A stretch of 64,000 nucleotides of DNA. Origin: Bacteroidia bacterium (GTDB taxonomy: Bacteria; Bacteroidota; Bacteroidia; UKL13-3). Made by a program: the position numbers and the translations under genes. Each line of letters opens with the position of its first letter. Positions within the stretch are counted from its first letter, which is position 1. This document shows positions 8,778 through 18,185 of this stretch, piece by piece. Where the stretch lies: contig JAIOYZ010000001.1 in assembly GCA_021740845.1 (NCBI GenBank), forward strand, positions 1 to 64,000, read 5' to 3'. The notes below the pieces were generated by a model, which was given only the letters and a program-made list of their open reading frames with translations, was not told where the DNA came from and did no database searches.

Positions 8778-9253
8778 TTGCTCAATGCCTCAATTTGTTT
8801 CTCGCTTAATCTAAAGGTAGTCCATTCTTCCATGGGTTCTGCGCCTAAACTTTTATAGAAATCAATGGCTGTTTGGTTCCAATTTAAAACGCACCATTCT
8901 ACTCTTCCGTAATTATTTTCTTTGGCGGTTTGAACCAATTTTAATAAAAGTTTTTTGCCGTATCCTTTTCCTCTATATTTTGGGTCGATATACAAATCTT
9001 CCAGGTAAATGCCGGGTTTGGAGAGAAAGGTGGAGTAGTTTCTAAAATACAATGCAAAGCCTACAGGCGTTTCTCCTTCATATCCCAAATAACAAAATGC
9101 TACCGATTTTGGCCCAAATAAATGTTCTTCAATCAAGGCTTCTGTGGCAATAACTTGATGACTTAACTTTTCAAAATCCGCAATGCCTTTAATAAAGTGT
9201 AGGATCAAACCGCAATCTTCTTTTTGCGCTTCTCTAATAGTGAACTCACTCAT
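8774..9253 (-). CDS. GNAT N-acetyltransferase, SSAT-like
   Basis: This 159-residue protein consists of one GNAT fold. The acetyl-CoA pyrophosphate loop is RGKGYGK (residues 94-100), preceded by the LEDLYIDPKY strand and followed by the CoA-contacting NWNQTAIDFYKSLGAEP segment. Overall it resembles the spermidine/spermine (diamine) N1-acetyltransferase branch, so small amines are likely acceptors, but this is inference from family resemblance. Its start overlaps the stop of the secreted protein at 9253 by 1 bp, suggesting co-translation. Confidence 0.88.
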   Translation of the reverse strand: MSEFTIREAQKEDCGLILHFIKGIADFEKLSHQVIATEALIEEHLFGPKSVAFCYLGYEGETPVGFALYFRNYSTFLSKPGIYLEDLYIDPKYRGKGYGKKLLLKLVQTAKENNYGRVEWCVLNWNQTAIDFYKSLGAEPMEEWTTFRLSEKQIEALSN

Positions 9254-9777
9254 TAAAATACCAATTTCCCTGGTTTAAAATAGCCTTTAAATTTCTTTGG
9301 AATCGCATTTCCTTCTCTTCCCGGGCGTGGTTCTAGCATAATATCAAAGGTAAGTAACCAAGTGTTTTTTCTTACTTTTTTACCAGTAATTGTTCCTTCA
9401 TACAATTGCCTTATTCCTCCATCCGGACAAAAACATCCGCGGTTAAAAATTAGTTTGTGCTTTTCAATATCCTCGCCTGTTATAACAAAACTTTTTCCTT
9501 TTGGCGGAGTCATTTCAAATTCATAAGTTTCATAATATTCATCATCGGCAATCATCACCACATCGGGTGCCATATAGGTATATTTAAAAACCCATTTATC
9601 TCCTGCATCATACGAAATATCAAAGTAAATACTATCGTAAACCCTTTTGGAAATAGTAGTATTGGCTTGGTAAACAAAGCGCTTCATTTCTGGTTTTACC
9701 TCTGGTTTCGGTTGGGTTTCTTGCGCAAAAATTGGCAAGCATAAAAGCATCAAAATAACAGTTAGGATATTCTTCAT
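9253..9777 (-). CDS. Hypothetical secreted protein
   Basis: Unrecognised protein of about 174 residues. The likely start is ATG at 9777 (MKNILTVILMLLCLPIFAQ), which gives a standard signal peptide; the reading frame continues six codons further upstream. The mature part is rich in aromatic beta strands and contains a Cys pair (FNRGCFCPDGG). No known domain could be named. It is the first gene of a pair with the GNAT gene. Confidence 0.72.
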   Translation of the reverse strand: MKNILTVILMLLCLPIFAQETQPKPEVKPEMKRFVYQANTTISKRVYDSIYFDISYDAGDKWVFKYTYMAPDVVMIADDEYYETYEFEMTPPKGKSFVITGEDIEKHKLIFNRGCFCPDGGIRQLYEGTITGKKVRKNTWLLTFDIMLEPRPGREGNAIPKKFKGYFKPGKLVF

Positions 9778-9864
9778 AAAAACAAAAGTAAGCATTCTTG
9801 TCTAAAATTATTTTTGGTTCAAACCGAAATAAAAAATAAACAGAGAATGACCTTTATTTGCCCC

Positions 9865-10524
9865 ATGAAAAAGCAGGAAAGATTTGAAAAGGTAATCGCT
9901 TATTTTTTAGAACACCAGCCTATTGCCGAAACAGAATTGCAATACCACAATCCGTATCAATTGCTGGTTGCCGTAATTCTCTCTGCTCAATGCACTGACA
10001 AGCGTGTAAATATGGTTACACCAGAATTATTCAAAATATTTCCTACTCCTCAAAAGCTTGCCAATACCGATTTTGATACCTTGTTTCCGTATATAAAAAG
10101 TATCAGTTATCCCAATAACAAGGCCAAGCATTTACTTGGTATGGGACAATTATTAATGGAGAAATTTAATGGCAAAGTTCCTTCAACTTTAGAAGAATTA
10201 ATTCAGTTGCCCGGCGTGGGAAGAAAAACGGCCAATGTAATTATGAGTGTTGTTTTTGATAAACCTACAATGGCTGTAGATACGCATGTTTTTAGGGTAA
10301 GCGCGCGTTTGGGTTTAACTACCAATGCCAAAACTCCATTAGCTACAGAGCTGCAATTGATTAAATTTATTCCAGAAGAATTCATCGCAACGGCTCATCA
10401 TTGGTTGATACTTCATGGCAGATATACCTGCTTGGCTAGAAGTCCTAAATGTGCAGAATGTGGCTTAAAAGATTATTGCAAATATTTTGAGAAAAAGCAG
10501 AAAAAAGAATTGAAGGAGGCTTAG
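9865..10524 (+). CDS. nth: Endonuclease III (DNA glycosylase/AP lyase)
   Basis: This base-excision repair enzyme removes oxidised pyrimidines and nicks the abasic site. Starting at ATG 9865 the protein is 219 residues. The helix-hairpin-helix LPGVGRKTANV carries the catalytic lysine K121, and D139 follows in AVDTHVFRVS. Four cysteines, C189, C196, C199 and C205 (spacing 6-2-5), ligate the [4Fe-4S] cluster. The frame is open upstream to a TTG at 9814, but those codons translate a TTGGTTCAAACCGAA copy of the dispersed motif and are probably noncoding. It is convergent with the GSCFA gene with a 4-bp overlap. Confidence 0.96.
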   Translation: MKKQERFEKVIAYFLEHQPIAETELQYHNPYQLLVAVILSAQCTDKRVNMVTPELFKIFPTPQKLANTDFDTLFPYIKSISYPNNKAKHLLGMGQLLMEKFNGKVPSTLEELIQLPGVGRKTANVIMSVVFDKPTMAVDTHVFRVSARLGLTTNAKTPLATELQLIKFIPEEFIATAHHWLILHGRYTCLARSPKCAECGLKDYCKYFEKKQKKELKEA

Positions 10525-11501
10525 GTTTTAGCAAAAAAATGTAGTTCCTTCTCCCAATTTATTCCAGGTATTTCTTGTTGTAGCTTTTTTATTTTTTCGG
10601 TTTGAACCAAACGAAATTTCTGAAAGGCTTCCGTTTCTGGATGCAATGGTCGGTGCTGCATGGCTTGTGCAATCTCAGCAATTTTTGGAAGAATATCTGC
10701 TGCACCGCTATGAATGCAATGAATAACAAATTGCTCCCAAACATATTGGATGGCTTGTTGTGTTGGATGGGCAAAATCTGCTTCATAAAAACGGTAATCT
10801 CTTAATTCGTCTTGAACCAACTCAAATGCTGGAAAATAGTAATGCTTTGGAAACTCTTGCAACAATTGGTTCAAGGCTAAAAACAATACCGATTTGCTTA
10901 GGTTGTTTTGGTGCAAGCCGTCTCTTAAATACTTAACCGGACTAATACTCCAAATTACCTGAATATGTGGGTTGATGGCTTCAATTTGATGGATGAGTTT
11001 TATGTAATCTTCCACAATTTCTTTTGGTTCAAGCAGTCTTTTATGAAATTGCGTATTGGGTACTTTGTGGCAATTGGCAACTACTTTTTTTAATTCTTTG
11101 TGCTCGTAAACAAATGCAGAACCCCAGGTTATAATTAAGAATTTTGCTTTTTTCAATTGTTCATTAGCACTCGCATGAATGCTATCAATTTCTTGTTTTA
11201 GCTCTAATTCGTTGCTTCCGCTAATTTTTCCATGATGCTGCCAAGAATGCCAAAGCTCTTGGTGAAAAAATAAGGAATTACTCTTTTCAAAATCCTCGGG
11301 ATGCAGGTAGTTTCTGAGGTTTTGCGAAATACTCATAGGATTAAACAAAATGCCAGAGGGATTTATTAATGCATTAAATTTATGTTGAACCAAAAGCTCG
11401 CCAATGTTTTGTGCAAAGCAAGAACCAATGGCCAAAACAGAATCGCTTAGTTGAAGTGTGGAAGGATTGGGTTCAAACTGATAGGTTAATTTAAACTGCA
11501 T
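10521..11501 (-). CDS. GSCFA domain protein
   Basis: This 326-residue protein has the name-giving motif near its N terminus: VLAIGSCFAQNIGELL (residues 23-38). The downstream blocks NPSGILFNPMSI, ITWGSAFVY and IWSISPVKYLRDG belong to the same SGNH/GDSL-like hydrolase superfamily. The Ser in GSCFA and a C-terminal DFAHPTQQA His would be the expected catalytic residues. No signal peptide is seen. Substrate unknown; the family is sometimes linked with polysaccharide modification. GGTTTGAACC (10599-10608) occurs within the coding sequence and encodes VQTEK. Confidence 0.88.
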   Translation of the reverse strand: MQFKLTYQFEPNPSTLQLSDSVLAIGSCFAQNIGELLVQHKFNALINPSGILFNPMSISQNLRNYLHPEDFEKSNSLFFHQELWHSWQHHGKISGSNELELKQEIDSIHASANEQLKKAKFLIITWGSAFVYEHKELKKVVANCHKVPNTQFHKRLLEPKEIVEDYIKLIHQIEAINPHIQVIWSISPVKYLRDGLHQNNLSKSVLFLALNQLLQEFPKHYYFPAFELVQDELRDYRFYEADFAHPTQQAIQYVWEQFVIHCIHSGAADILPKIAEIAQAMQHRPLHPETEAFQKFRLVQTEKIKKLQQEIPGINWEKELHFFAKT

Positions 11502-11614
11502 ACCACAAATTTAGGCCTTATTCTATTTAAAAACCGGCCTATATTTAATTATATTTGATAACTTTTATTCAAAATAAAAAAGGTAACTTTGGATAACCTT
11601 TATTGATTATAATT

Positions 11615-13636
11615 ATGAAAACGAGCCTAATGGTTATATCTTTTACATTGCTAGCTTTTGCTGCTTGTAAGAAAACCGACAACAAAACAGATGAAAACCC
11701 CATCAACAATAACCCCAATAGTGTTTTTGAAATGGCAGTTCCTCCCGGATTTACTTATGAAAGTGAGATAGACTTTGATTTGCAAATTCAAGTTCTTAAT
11801 TCAGCTGATCAGCCAGGTAACAAAGTTTCTGTGGTACTAAGCACTGCCGCAAATGATGCCGATGGTAAAATACTGCAAAGAGGTTTGGCTGATAAACAAG
11901 GCGTTTTTCATTGCATTTTAAGAATACCTAGTGCCTTAAAAGAAATTGTATGTAATACCTCTCAATTGGGTATCCCAGAGAATATTATTATTCCCGTTAC
12001 TGGCAATAAAGCTTCCATTGTTCTTGGTGGAAAAAATCCTCAAAAGGTAAAAACAGTAGATGCTAACTTAGCTAATGTTGGAATTTCCCTTCAGAAAAAT
12101 CCAGCTAAATTCTCTAGAAAATATTTGCCTTTGGGTTGGAATTCAACTGGAGTTCCCAATAATTTAATTACTCCCAACGATGTGGTGTCTAACCAACTCG
12201 TAAATGATATTTGGGCGGCCTTGCCTTCTAGGGCTTCTGTTCCAATTAACCATCCAACATGGTTAGATGATAATGCCACCAAAAGAACTTTATTAGTTAC
12301 ACAAACGGCTGATGTTTGGGTTACTTTTATTACAGAAGGCGCAGGTTATAGAAACACTTTGTTCTATTACAAATACGCTAAAAACAATCCTCCAGCAAGC
12401 GCCGCCAATATTGATTCCCTTTATATTATTTATCCAAATGCATCTTTGTACAATTCTGGCGGTGGGCTTTATACCGGCAACAAAGTATATATTGGTCAGG
12501 TTGGCCCAGATACAGTAATTGCCTATGGTATTGCTCCACACGGATACGATATTAATACCGGAACTTTAAGCAATGGATTTGGTTTAATTTATGCGAACAA
12601 AAGTTTCAATTTAGAAGTGAACCCCGACCTTAAACAGCATCTTATTATTTTATACGATGCTCCAAGTAATAAGTATATCATGGGCTTTGAAGATTTAAAT
12701 CGTTCTTCTTCTGGTTGCGACCATGATTTTAACGATGTGATGTTTTATACTACTTGTAATCCTGTCAATGCAATTTCTAGTGATAGCATAATTAGTTTGC
12801 CTCCAAGTGCAGATTTAGATGGCGATGGTGTAAACGATGTTGACGATGAATATCCAAATGATGCTTTACGTGCCTTCAATAATTATTATCCCGCTTTGAA
12901 CCAAAAGGCAACAGTTGCTTTTGAGGACCTTTGGCCATACTATGGCGATTACGATTTAAACGATGTAGTGGTAGATTTTAATTATCAGTTAGTAACCAAT
13001 GCCCAAAATGCAGTGAAGGATGTTAAAGCAAATTATGTTTTAAGAGCAAGTGGTGCACAAATTGAAAATTCCTTTGCGGTTGAATTCCCAACCACTGCGG
13101 CCAATATTGCTTCCATAACTGGCGCTACTTTAGAGTCGGGGCAAACCAAAGCTGTGGTTAAAGTAATTAATAATATTAGAACAGTGCAAAGCAGGTGGAA
13201 TACCATTCCTCTTGAGCCTTTTTCCGACTCTGTTAATTATAATGTGAATATGGTTCTTACCAATCCTGTTAGCTTAAGTACATTTGGCCTAAATGAGTAC
13301 AATCCTTTTATTTGGGGTAATACAGATGGAGGAAGTAGAGGTTTAGAAATTCACCTTCCGGGAAAAACACCAACCGCATTGGCCAATACCAGTATTTTTG
13401 GAACGGGCGACGATAGAACAAATGTTTCCCAAAATACCTATTACCTAAGCAAAGACAATTTGCCTTGGGCCATAGTTATTCCAGAGCGTTTTGATTACCC
13501 AATTGAGAAAGCGGATGTGGTAACTGCTCATCTAAAATTTGCACAGTGGGCACAAAGCAATGGAACTCTTTATACCGATTGGTATAAGAATCTCAGCGCT
13601 TATCGTAATAGCAATAAAATTTACGTAAAACCATAG
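11615..13636 (+). CDS. LruC-domain surface lipoprotein
   Basis: A 673-residue lipoprotein starting at ATG 11615. The signal peptide ends with lipobox FAAC (C18). An N-terminal beta-domain (about 30-130) is followed by two related calcium-type segments, DHDFNDVMFY near residue 368 and DYDLNDVVVDFNYQ near 444. These mark the DUF4114 and LruC (DUF4842) domains; a DLDGDGVNDVDDEYP thrombospondin-3-like Ca-binding stretch lies between them near 401. LruC proteins are outer-surface proteins of Bacteroidota and Leptospira with unclear role. A strong rho-independent terminator follows at 13783. Confidence 0.9.
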   Translation: MKTSLMVISFTLLAFAACKKTDNKTDENPINNNPNSVFEMAVPPGFTYESEIDFDLQIQVLNSADQPGNKVSVVLSTAANDADGKILQRGLADKQGVFHCILRIPSALKEIVCNTSQLGIPENIIIPVTGNKASIVLGGKNPQKVKTVDANLANVGISLQKNPAKFSRKYLPLGWNSTGVPNNLITPNDVVSNQLVNDIWAALPSRASVPINHPTWLDDNATKRTLLVTQTADVWVTFITEGAGYRNTLFYYKYAKNNPPASAANIDSLYIIYPNASLYNSGGGLYTGNKVYIGQVGPDTVIAYGIAPHGYDINTGTLSNGFGLIYANKSFNLEVNPDLKQHLIILYDAPSNKYIMGFEDLNRSSSGCDHDFNDVMFYTTCNPVNAISSDSIISLPPSADLDGDGVNDVDDEYPNDALRAFNNYYPALNQKATVAFEDLWPYYGDYDLNDVVVDFNYQLVTNAQNAVKDVKANYVLRASGAQIENSFAVEFPTTAANIASITGATLESGQTKAVVKVINNIRTVQSRWNTIPLEPFSDSVNYNVNMVLTNPVSLSTFGLNEYNPFIWGNTDGGSRGLEIHLPGKTPTALANTSIFGTGDDRTNVSQNTYYLSKDNLPWAIVIPERFDYPIEKADVVTAHLKFAQWAQSNGTLYTDWYKNLSAYRNSNKIYVKP

Positions 13637-13782
13637 CTATCCCAGCAACGGAATTTTTGTCCTAAATTGGTTCAAACCGAAAAGAAATTAGGTTTGATTA
13701 ACAATGCCTTAACATTTGGACTGATTAATGCCATTACTTATTTGGTTTCTGCATCTTAGGAGGCAGTAGGTTTTCATGGTAT

Positions 13783-13818
13783 AACCCCGTTGAAGAAATT
13801 TAACGGGGTTGTTTTTTT
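13783..13818 (+). terminator. Rho-independent terminator after LruC gene
   Basis: Perfect 9-bp stem AACCCCGTT (13783-13791) and AACGGGGTT (13802-13810) with a 10-nt loop, followed by GTTTTTTT. It lies 147 bp past the stop of the LruC lipoprotein gene. Confidence 0.85.
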
Positions 13819-13822
13819 GCAT

Positions 13823-13846
13823 AAAAAAAGCGGGATAACCCGCTTT
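13823..13846 (-). terminator. Rho-independent terminator after Usp gene
   Basis: Inverted repeat AAAGCGGG (13827-13834) and CCCGCTTT (13839-13846). The T-tract on the minus strand is formed by the A-run at 13823-13829. It ends the universal stress protein transcript 20 bp past its stop codon. Confidence 0.85.
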
Positions 13847-13866
13847 CTAAAATTATTTGTTCAAGA

Positions 13867-14748
13867 TTAAATTATAAACTCACTCTTGTATGTACTGTAA
13901 TTAGGATTTACACAAAATACAGGCACATTACCAGCATCGTTTACAATTTGCTGAGCATAGGTTTCAATAATGTACTCACGAATAGATTTATCACTTTCTT
14001 GCTGTGTCATGATAATGATTAAATCTGCCAATTTAGTTTCAGCAAATTCTAATGTTCTGCGAGCAAAATCATCATCGTCTTTTAATACTGTTTCAGAATG
14101 GTTTACTCCATTTTCATCCAAGATATTTTGGATTTGCTTTAAGTTAGCCATCAATTTCTTGTTTAAGAATTCATCACCAACTTTATAGGTTAAAATATGG
14201 ATAGTAGATTGGTAAGATTTAGCCAAATGAATAGCCCATTTTACCTTTTGTTTTGATTCTTGAGAAAGGTCCAAAGGGAATACAATATTTCTGTAGGCAT
14301 TAGGATTCTTATCTGTTTTAACCACAATTACGGGCATGGTGCTATAGCTAATGGTTCTGCTTGCATTGCTACCAATTACACGCTCCACACCACTAGCTCC
14401 ATGAGTTCCCATTATTACACAATCGCAGCCATATTCATCTGCAGTTTCAATAATGGTTTTGTATATTTTTCCAATCCTCACATCGCATTTGCAATTTACC
14501 CCAAACTGAGATTTTATTTCGGAGGCTTTTTCTTTTAATCTGCCAAGCATGGCTTCCATGGCCAAGTTATCCTTAGATTCGTTTTTGCTAAAACTAAAAA
14601 TATTGCTTAAAAAGTCTTCTTCTAAAATGCTTAATAATACCAAATCATTGTTAAAATGTTTTGCAACTTGTGCAGCATGATTCAACGCATTCAGCGACAT
14701 TTCAGAAAAGTCGACTGGCACTAACATGATATTTTTTTTGTTTTCCAT
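13867..14748 (-). CDS. Universal stress protein, tandem UspA domains
   Basis: A 293-residue tandem Usp. The first domain begins KNIMLVPVDFSEMSLNALN and holds the nucleotide-loop motif MGTHGASGVERVIGSNASRT near residues 111-130. The second domain (about 155-293) starts RNIVFPLDLSQESKQKV and has a degenerate loop (MTQQESDKSIREYIIETYAQ) without the glycine pair. It is a paralogue of 774-1616, sharing the GTHGASG block but with little similarity elsewhere. It is divergent from the nucleoside phosphorylase gene 67 bp away. Likely a general stress response protein. Confidence 0.92.
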   Translation of the reverse strand: MENKKNIMLVPVDFSEMSLNALNHAAQVAKHFNNDLVLLSILEEDFLSNIFSFSKNESKDNLAMEAMLGRLKEKASEIKSQFGVNCKCDVRIGKIYKTIIETADEYGCDCVIMGTHGASGVERVIGSNASRTISYSTMPVIVVKTDKNPNAYRNIVFPLDLSQESKQKVKWAIHLAKSYQSTIHILTYKVGDEFLNKKLMANLKQIQNILDENGVNHSETVLKDDDDFARRTLEFAETKLADLIIIMTQQESDKSIREYIIETYAQQIVNDAGNVPVFCVNPNYSTYKSEFII

Positions 14749-14815
14749 AAAATGGTTCTAATTTTTGTTTACAAAGGTAATTGTTTTACTTAGCAGTCCT
14801 CTACAATTATAAGTC

Positions 14816-15670
14816 ATGAATACTAAAATTCCATCAAGTGAATTAATTTTAAATGCAGATGGTTCTGTTTACCATCTTAATATTTTGCCAGAAGACCTAG
14901 CAGATACCGTCCTTCTTGTTGGTGACCCTGAGCGTGTTCCAGAGGTTTCTAAGTATTTTGATAAAATAGAAATTAAAAAACAAAAGCGCGAATTCATTAC
15001 CCATACAGGTTATATTGGTTCAAAAAGATTTTCTGTAATTTCTACTGGAATTGGCACCGATAACATTGATATCGTTTTAAACGAATTGGATATTTTATCC
15101 CATGTAAATATGTCTACTAGAGAAATTAAATCCGAAAAACGCGATTTAAATTTAGTTCGCATTGGTACTAGTGGCGCACTTCAAGCAGATATTGAGGTAG
15201 ATAGTATTTTGGTATCAACCCATGGCCTTGGCCTCGATCACCTGATTTGGTATTACGATGTGGAGCCAGATTTTGATGTGAGCTACCTGCAAAAAGATTT
15301 AGGTTTAGATTTCTTAAAACCATACTTATTCAATGCCTCACAAAGTCTTTTGTCAAAATTTGATGAAAGAAGTATTAAAGGTATCACCGCAACTTGCAGT
15401 GGCTTTTATGGTCCGCAAGGCAGAATGTTGCGCGCTGGTATTAAATCATTGGATTTGGTTCAAAACTTATCTAATGCCAGAATCAATGGTTTGCGGGTTA
15501 CCAATTTTGAAATGGAAACAGCCGCAATACTTGGATTAAGTAAGCTTTTCGGTTTTCAGGCCATTGCAGTTAATGCAATTGTTGCCAATAGAATCAACCA
15601 TAATTTTAGCACAAAAGCACACCAAACCATCGATCAAACCATTAAATATACCCTCGAGGCACTTAGTTAA
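14816..15670 (+). CDS. Nucleoside phosphorylase (PNP/UDP family)
   Basis: This 284-residue protein is of the hexameric purine/uridine phosphorylase superfamily, which cleaves nucleosides with phosphate to give the base and ribose-1-phosphate. Visible family blocks are TVLLVGDPERVPEVSKYFD (phosphate loop, residues 31-49), a central VRIGTSGALQADIEVDSILV segment, and the ribose-binding NFEMETAAILGLS near residue 230. The sequence is closest in layout to uridine phosphorylases, but base specificity is not decided here. Its stop is 6 bp before dprA, so the two are probably one transcript. Confidence 0.88.
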   Translation: MNTKIPSSELILNADGSVYHLNILPEDLADTVLLVGDPERVPEVSKYFDKIEIKKQKREFITHTGYIGSKRFSVISTGIGTDNIDIVLNELDILSHVNMSTREIKSEKRDLNLVRIGTSGALQADIEVDSILVSTHGLGLDHLIWYYDVEPDFDVSYLQKDLGLDFLKPYLFNASQSLLSKFDERSIKGITATCSGFYGPQGRMLRAGIKSLDLVQNLSNARINGLRVTNFEMETAAILGLSKLFGFQAIAVNAIVANRINHNFSTKAHQTIDQTIKYTLEALS

Positions 15671-15675
15671 TTTTT

Positions 15676-16773
15676 ATGCTACCCCAAGATTTACTCTACC
15701 CAATTGCCCTAAAACAAATTCCCGGAATTGGGGATGTGCTCATAAAAAATTTGATTTCCTATTGTGGAAGTGCCGAGGCTGTTTTTAAAGAAAAGCGAGG
15801 TAAGCTATCTAAAATTCCAGGAATAGGAGAGGTTTTGGCTCAGAACATTGTTTCGCATATAGATTTTGCAAGGGCAGAAAAAGAGCTTTTGTTTATTGAG
15901 AAAAATAAAATCACCTGTTATTATTATTTAGAGAACAACTATCCACAACGCTTGCGAGAAATTTTGGATGCTCCAATATTAATGTATGGTTTAGGTAATT
16001 TCGGTTTGAACCCACCTCGAATGGTAGGTATTGTTGGTACACGCAATGCCAGCGAATATGGCCGACAATTCACTCAAAAATTGGTTCAGGAATTAAAAGA
16101 ACACCAGGTTCAAATTATAAGTGGATTAGCTGTTGGCATTGATGGCATTGCACACAAAGCAGCTACAGATATCGAGTTAACTAATATTGGTGTTCTTGCT
16201 CATGGTTTAGATAGATTGTATCCAAGCGATAATAAAGCTTTGGCAAAAAGAATGCTCAGCCATGGAGGATTATTAACTGAATTCCCTAGCAAAACCAACC
16301 CAGATAGAGAGAATTTTCCAAAGCGAAATAGAATAGTGGCAGGTTTGGCCGACGTATTGATTTTGGTGGAAACTGCAATTAAAGGAGGCGCCAGAATTAC
16401 AGCTGAAATAGCCAATAGCTATAACAAAGATGTAATGGCATTGCCTGGTCGTACCACAGATTATTATTCCCAAGGTTGCAATTACTTAATCAAAGAAAGC
16501 AAAGCAGCCATGATAACTTGTACCGATGATTTATTAGAATTAATGAATTGGAAAAAGTCTAAGAAGGCTCGGTCTGAACCAAATTTATTTTCAGTTTTGG
16601 CCGAAGAAGACAAGTTATTGGTGGAATATATCCGCAAAAAGGTAAAAGTTGGTTTGGATGAAATGGCTTTTGATTTAAATGTTGATCCCGGTAGCCTAGC
16701 CTTAAAATTGCTTGAATTGGAGTTTGCAAAACACATACGCACCTTGCCTGGCAAAACCTATGAGCTTTCTTAA
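15676..16773 (+). CDS. dprA: DNA processing protein DprA (Smf)
   Basis: DprA binds incoming single-stranded DNA and loads RecA during natural transformation. The 365-residue protein has an N-terminal helix-hairpin-helix region (IPGIGDVLIKNL, then IPGIGEVLAQNI). A Rossmann-like DprA domain follows with GIVGTRNASEYG near residue 116, SGLAVGIDGIAHKAA, and FPKRNRIVAGLADVLILVE then KGGARITAEIA. A C-terminal winged-helix-like segment (about 310-365) completes it. Most Bacteroidota carry it, so competence cannot be concluded from it alone. Two GGTTYRAACC-like sequences lie inside the gene, one exact at 16003-16012. Confidence 0.95.
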   Translation: MLPQDLLYPIALKQIPGIGDVLIKNLISYCGSAEAVFKEKRGKLSKIPGIGEVLAQNIVSHIDFARAEKELLFIEKNKITCYYYLENNYPQRLREILDAPILMYGLGNFGLNPPRMVGIVGTRNASEYGRQFTQKLVQELKEHQVQIISGLAVGIDGIAHKAATDIELTNIGVLAHGLDRLYPSDNKALAKRMLSHGGLLTEFPSKTNPDRENFPKRNRIVAGLADVLILVETAIKGGARITAEIANSYNKDVMALPGRTTDYYSQGCNYLIKESKAAMITCTDDLLELMNWKKSKKARSEPNLFSVLAEEDKLLVEYIRKKVKVGLDEMAFDLNVDPGSLALKLLELEFAKHIRTLPGKTYELS

Positions 16774-16834
16774 CAAGAAGATAATTGTATTATTTGCCAT
16801 AGAATTATTCATATTTGTTACCCAATAATATCAT

Positions 16835-17929
16835 ATGAAAACGCGTATTCTTCTTATTGCTAGTTTGTTCATTTCCGTTTTTGGAATTTCTAATCAAGCT
16901 TCAGCCCAAAAATCCAAAACAAAAACACCTAAAAGAGTTGTTTTTCTAATTGGGGATGGAATGGGCTTGGCTCAAATTTCTGGTGCAATGAGCGGCTACC
17001 AAGGACAAAATGCTTTTGAAAGATTTACCTATATTGGCTTAAGCAAAACTAAATCTGCCGATAATTATATTACAGACAGTGGGGCAGGGGCAACCGTTTT
17101 TTCTATTGGCAAAAAAGCAAAGAACGGAGCAATTGGAGTAGATAGTGCTGGAAAGGCAAGTGAAGGTTTGTTTGAAAAATTAAAGAAAGCAAATTGGGGA
17201 ACTGGGGTAGTGGCAACATCATCCATAACTCATGCAACACCTGCATCCTTTTATGCTCATGTTCCTTCTAGAAAAATGGAAGAGCAAATAGCTACCTTTT
17301 TGCTAAAAGGGAATTGCGATTTAGCAATTGGAGGTGGTCAAAAATTCTTCGACAAAAGAACCCTAGATGCTAGAAATGTTTTTGAAGAATTAAAGCTCCT
17401 TGGGTTTACTATTAAAACAGATTCTGTGTTTGAACCAATTGAGGCTAGAAAACTGGTTTATACTTTGGCTCAAAACGGAATGAAAACCATGGAAGAGGGT
17501 AGAGGCGACTTTTTATTGCAAGCAACTAAATTGGCTCAAACCAACCTTTTGAAATACTATGGAAACTACTTTTTAATGGTAGAAGGCTCACAAATAGATT
17601 GGGGCGGACATGATAACAATTACGAATACATGAAGGCTGAATTACTAGATTTCAATTCTGTTTTGAACCAAGTATTGGATGCCGCCATAAAAGATGGAGA
17701 AACATTGGTAATTGTTACTGCAGATCATGAGACGGGTGGATTAAGTTTGTTAGAGAACAAAGAAAACCCTAGCACCTTTACTCCCAATTATTCATCTAAA
17801 GGACATAGTGGAATTATGGTGCCAGTATTTGCTTTTGGTCCCGGTGCAGAAAACTTCACAGGCATATATGAAAATACAGAAATATTTGCCAAGCTTATTA
17901 AATTATTGAACCTAAATGGAAATGATTAA
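16835..17929 (+). CDS. Alkaline phosphatase (PhoA-type)
   Basis: A 364-residue secreted phosphomonoesterase. The signal peptide ends near ASAQ (residue 25). Metal and nucleophile residues of the family are visible: D41 in VFLIGDGMGL, the catalytic S82 in YITDSGAGATVFS, THATPASFYAH, LMVEGSQIDWGGHDNN, TADHETGG and the terminal metal histidine in SSKGHSGIMVPVFA. It would release phosphate from organic esters in the periplasm or at the cell surface. ATATTTG about 25 bp before the start may be a -7 promoter element. The next gene overlaps by 14 bp. Confidence 0.93.
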   Translation: MKTRILLIASLFISVFGISNQASAQKSKTKTPKRVVFLIGDGMGLAQISGAMSGYQGQNAFERFTYIGLSKTKSADNYITDSGAGATVFSIGKKAKNGAIGVDSAGKASEGLFEKLKKANWGTGVVATSSITHATPASFYAHVPSRKMEEQIATFLLKGNCDLAIGGGQKFFDKRTLDARNVFEELKLLGFTIKTDSVFEPIEARKLVYTLAQNGMKTMEEGRGDFLLQATKLAQTNLLKYYGNYFLMVEGSQIDWGGHDNNYEYMKAELLDFNSVLNQVLDAAIKDGETLVIVTADHETGGLSLLENKENPSTFTPNYSSKGHSGIMVPVFAFGPGAENFTGIYENTEIFAKLIKLLNLNGND

Positions 17930-18179
17930 AACAGATACAAATTGGATCTTGGTTGGTACATTAATTACTTTAGCCTTGGCTTTGGTATATCTTGTTTTGC
18001 CAAGGCTTTTCAAAAATTACTCAACAGAGAAAGGCTTTAAACTTGCGTTGTTCTATGGAATGATGGCTTATTTAAGTTACGATTATTACCAGAAGGAAAA
18101 GTATTATTATATAATTTTCTTTGCGGTAGGTGCCGTTATTTTTACCTACCTAATTTGGATTGCCAAGAAGAAAGTTTAG
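17916..18179 (+). CDS. Small two- to three-helix membrane protein
   Basis: Unrecognised 87-residue protein with hydrophobic segments at about 8-28, 43-56 and 62-80 and a basic C terminus (AKKKV). It overlaps the end of the alkaline phosphatase gene by 14 bp in another frame and must be co-transcribed with it. It is convergent with the lysozyme gene, 6 bp away. Confidence 0.65.
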   Translation: MEMIKTDTNWILVGTLITLALALVYLVLPRLFKNYSTEKGFKLALFYGMMAYLSYDYYQKEKYYYIIFFAVGAVIFTYLIWIAKKKV

Positions 18180-18185
18180 GAAATA

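Noticed and set aside
9814-9864. Upstream extension of the nth frame from a TTG codon
   Set aside because: The extension translates a TTGGTTCAAACCGAA motif copy; the ATG at 9865 gives the normal endonuclease III N terminus.
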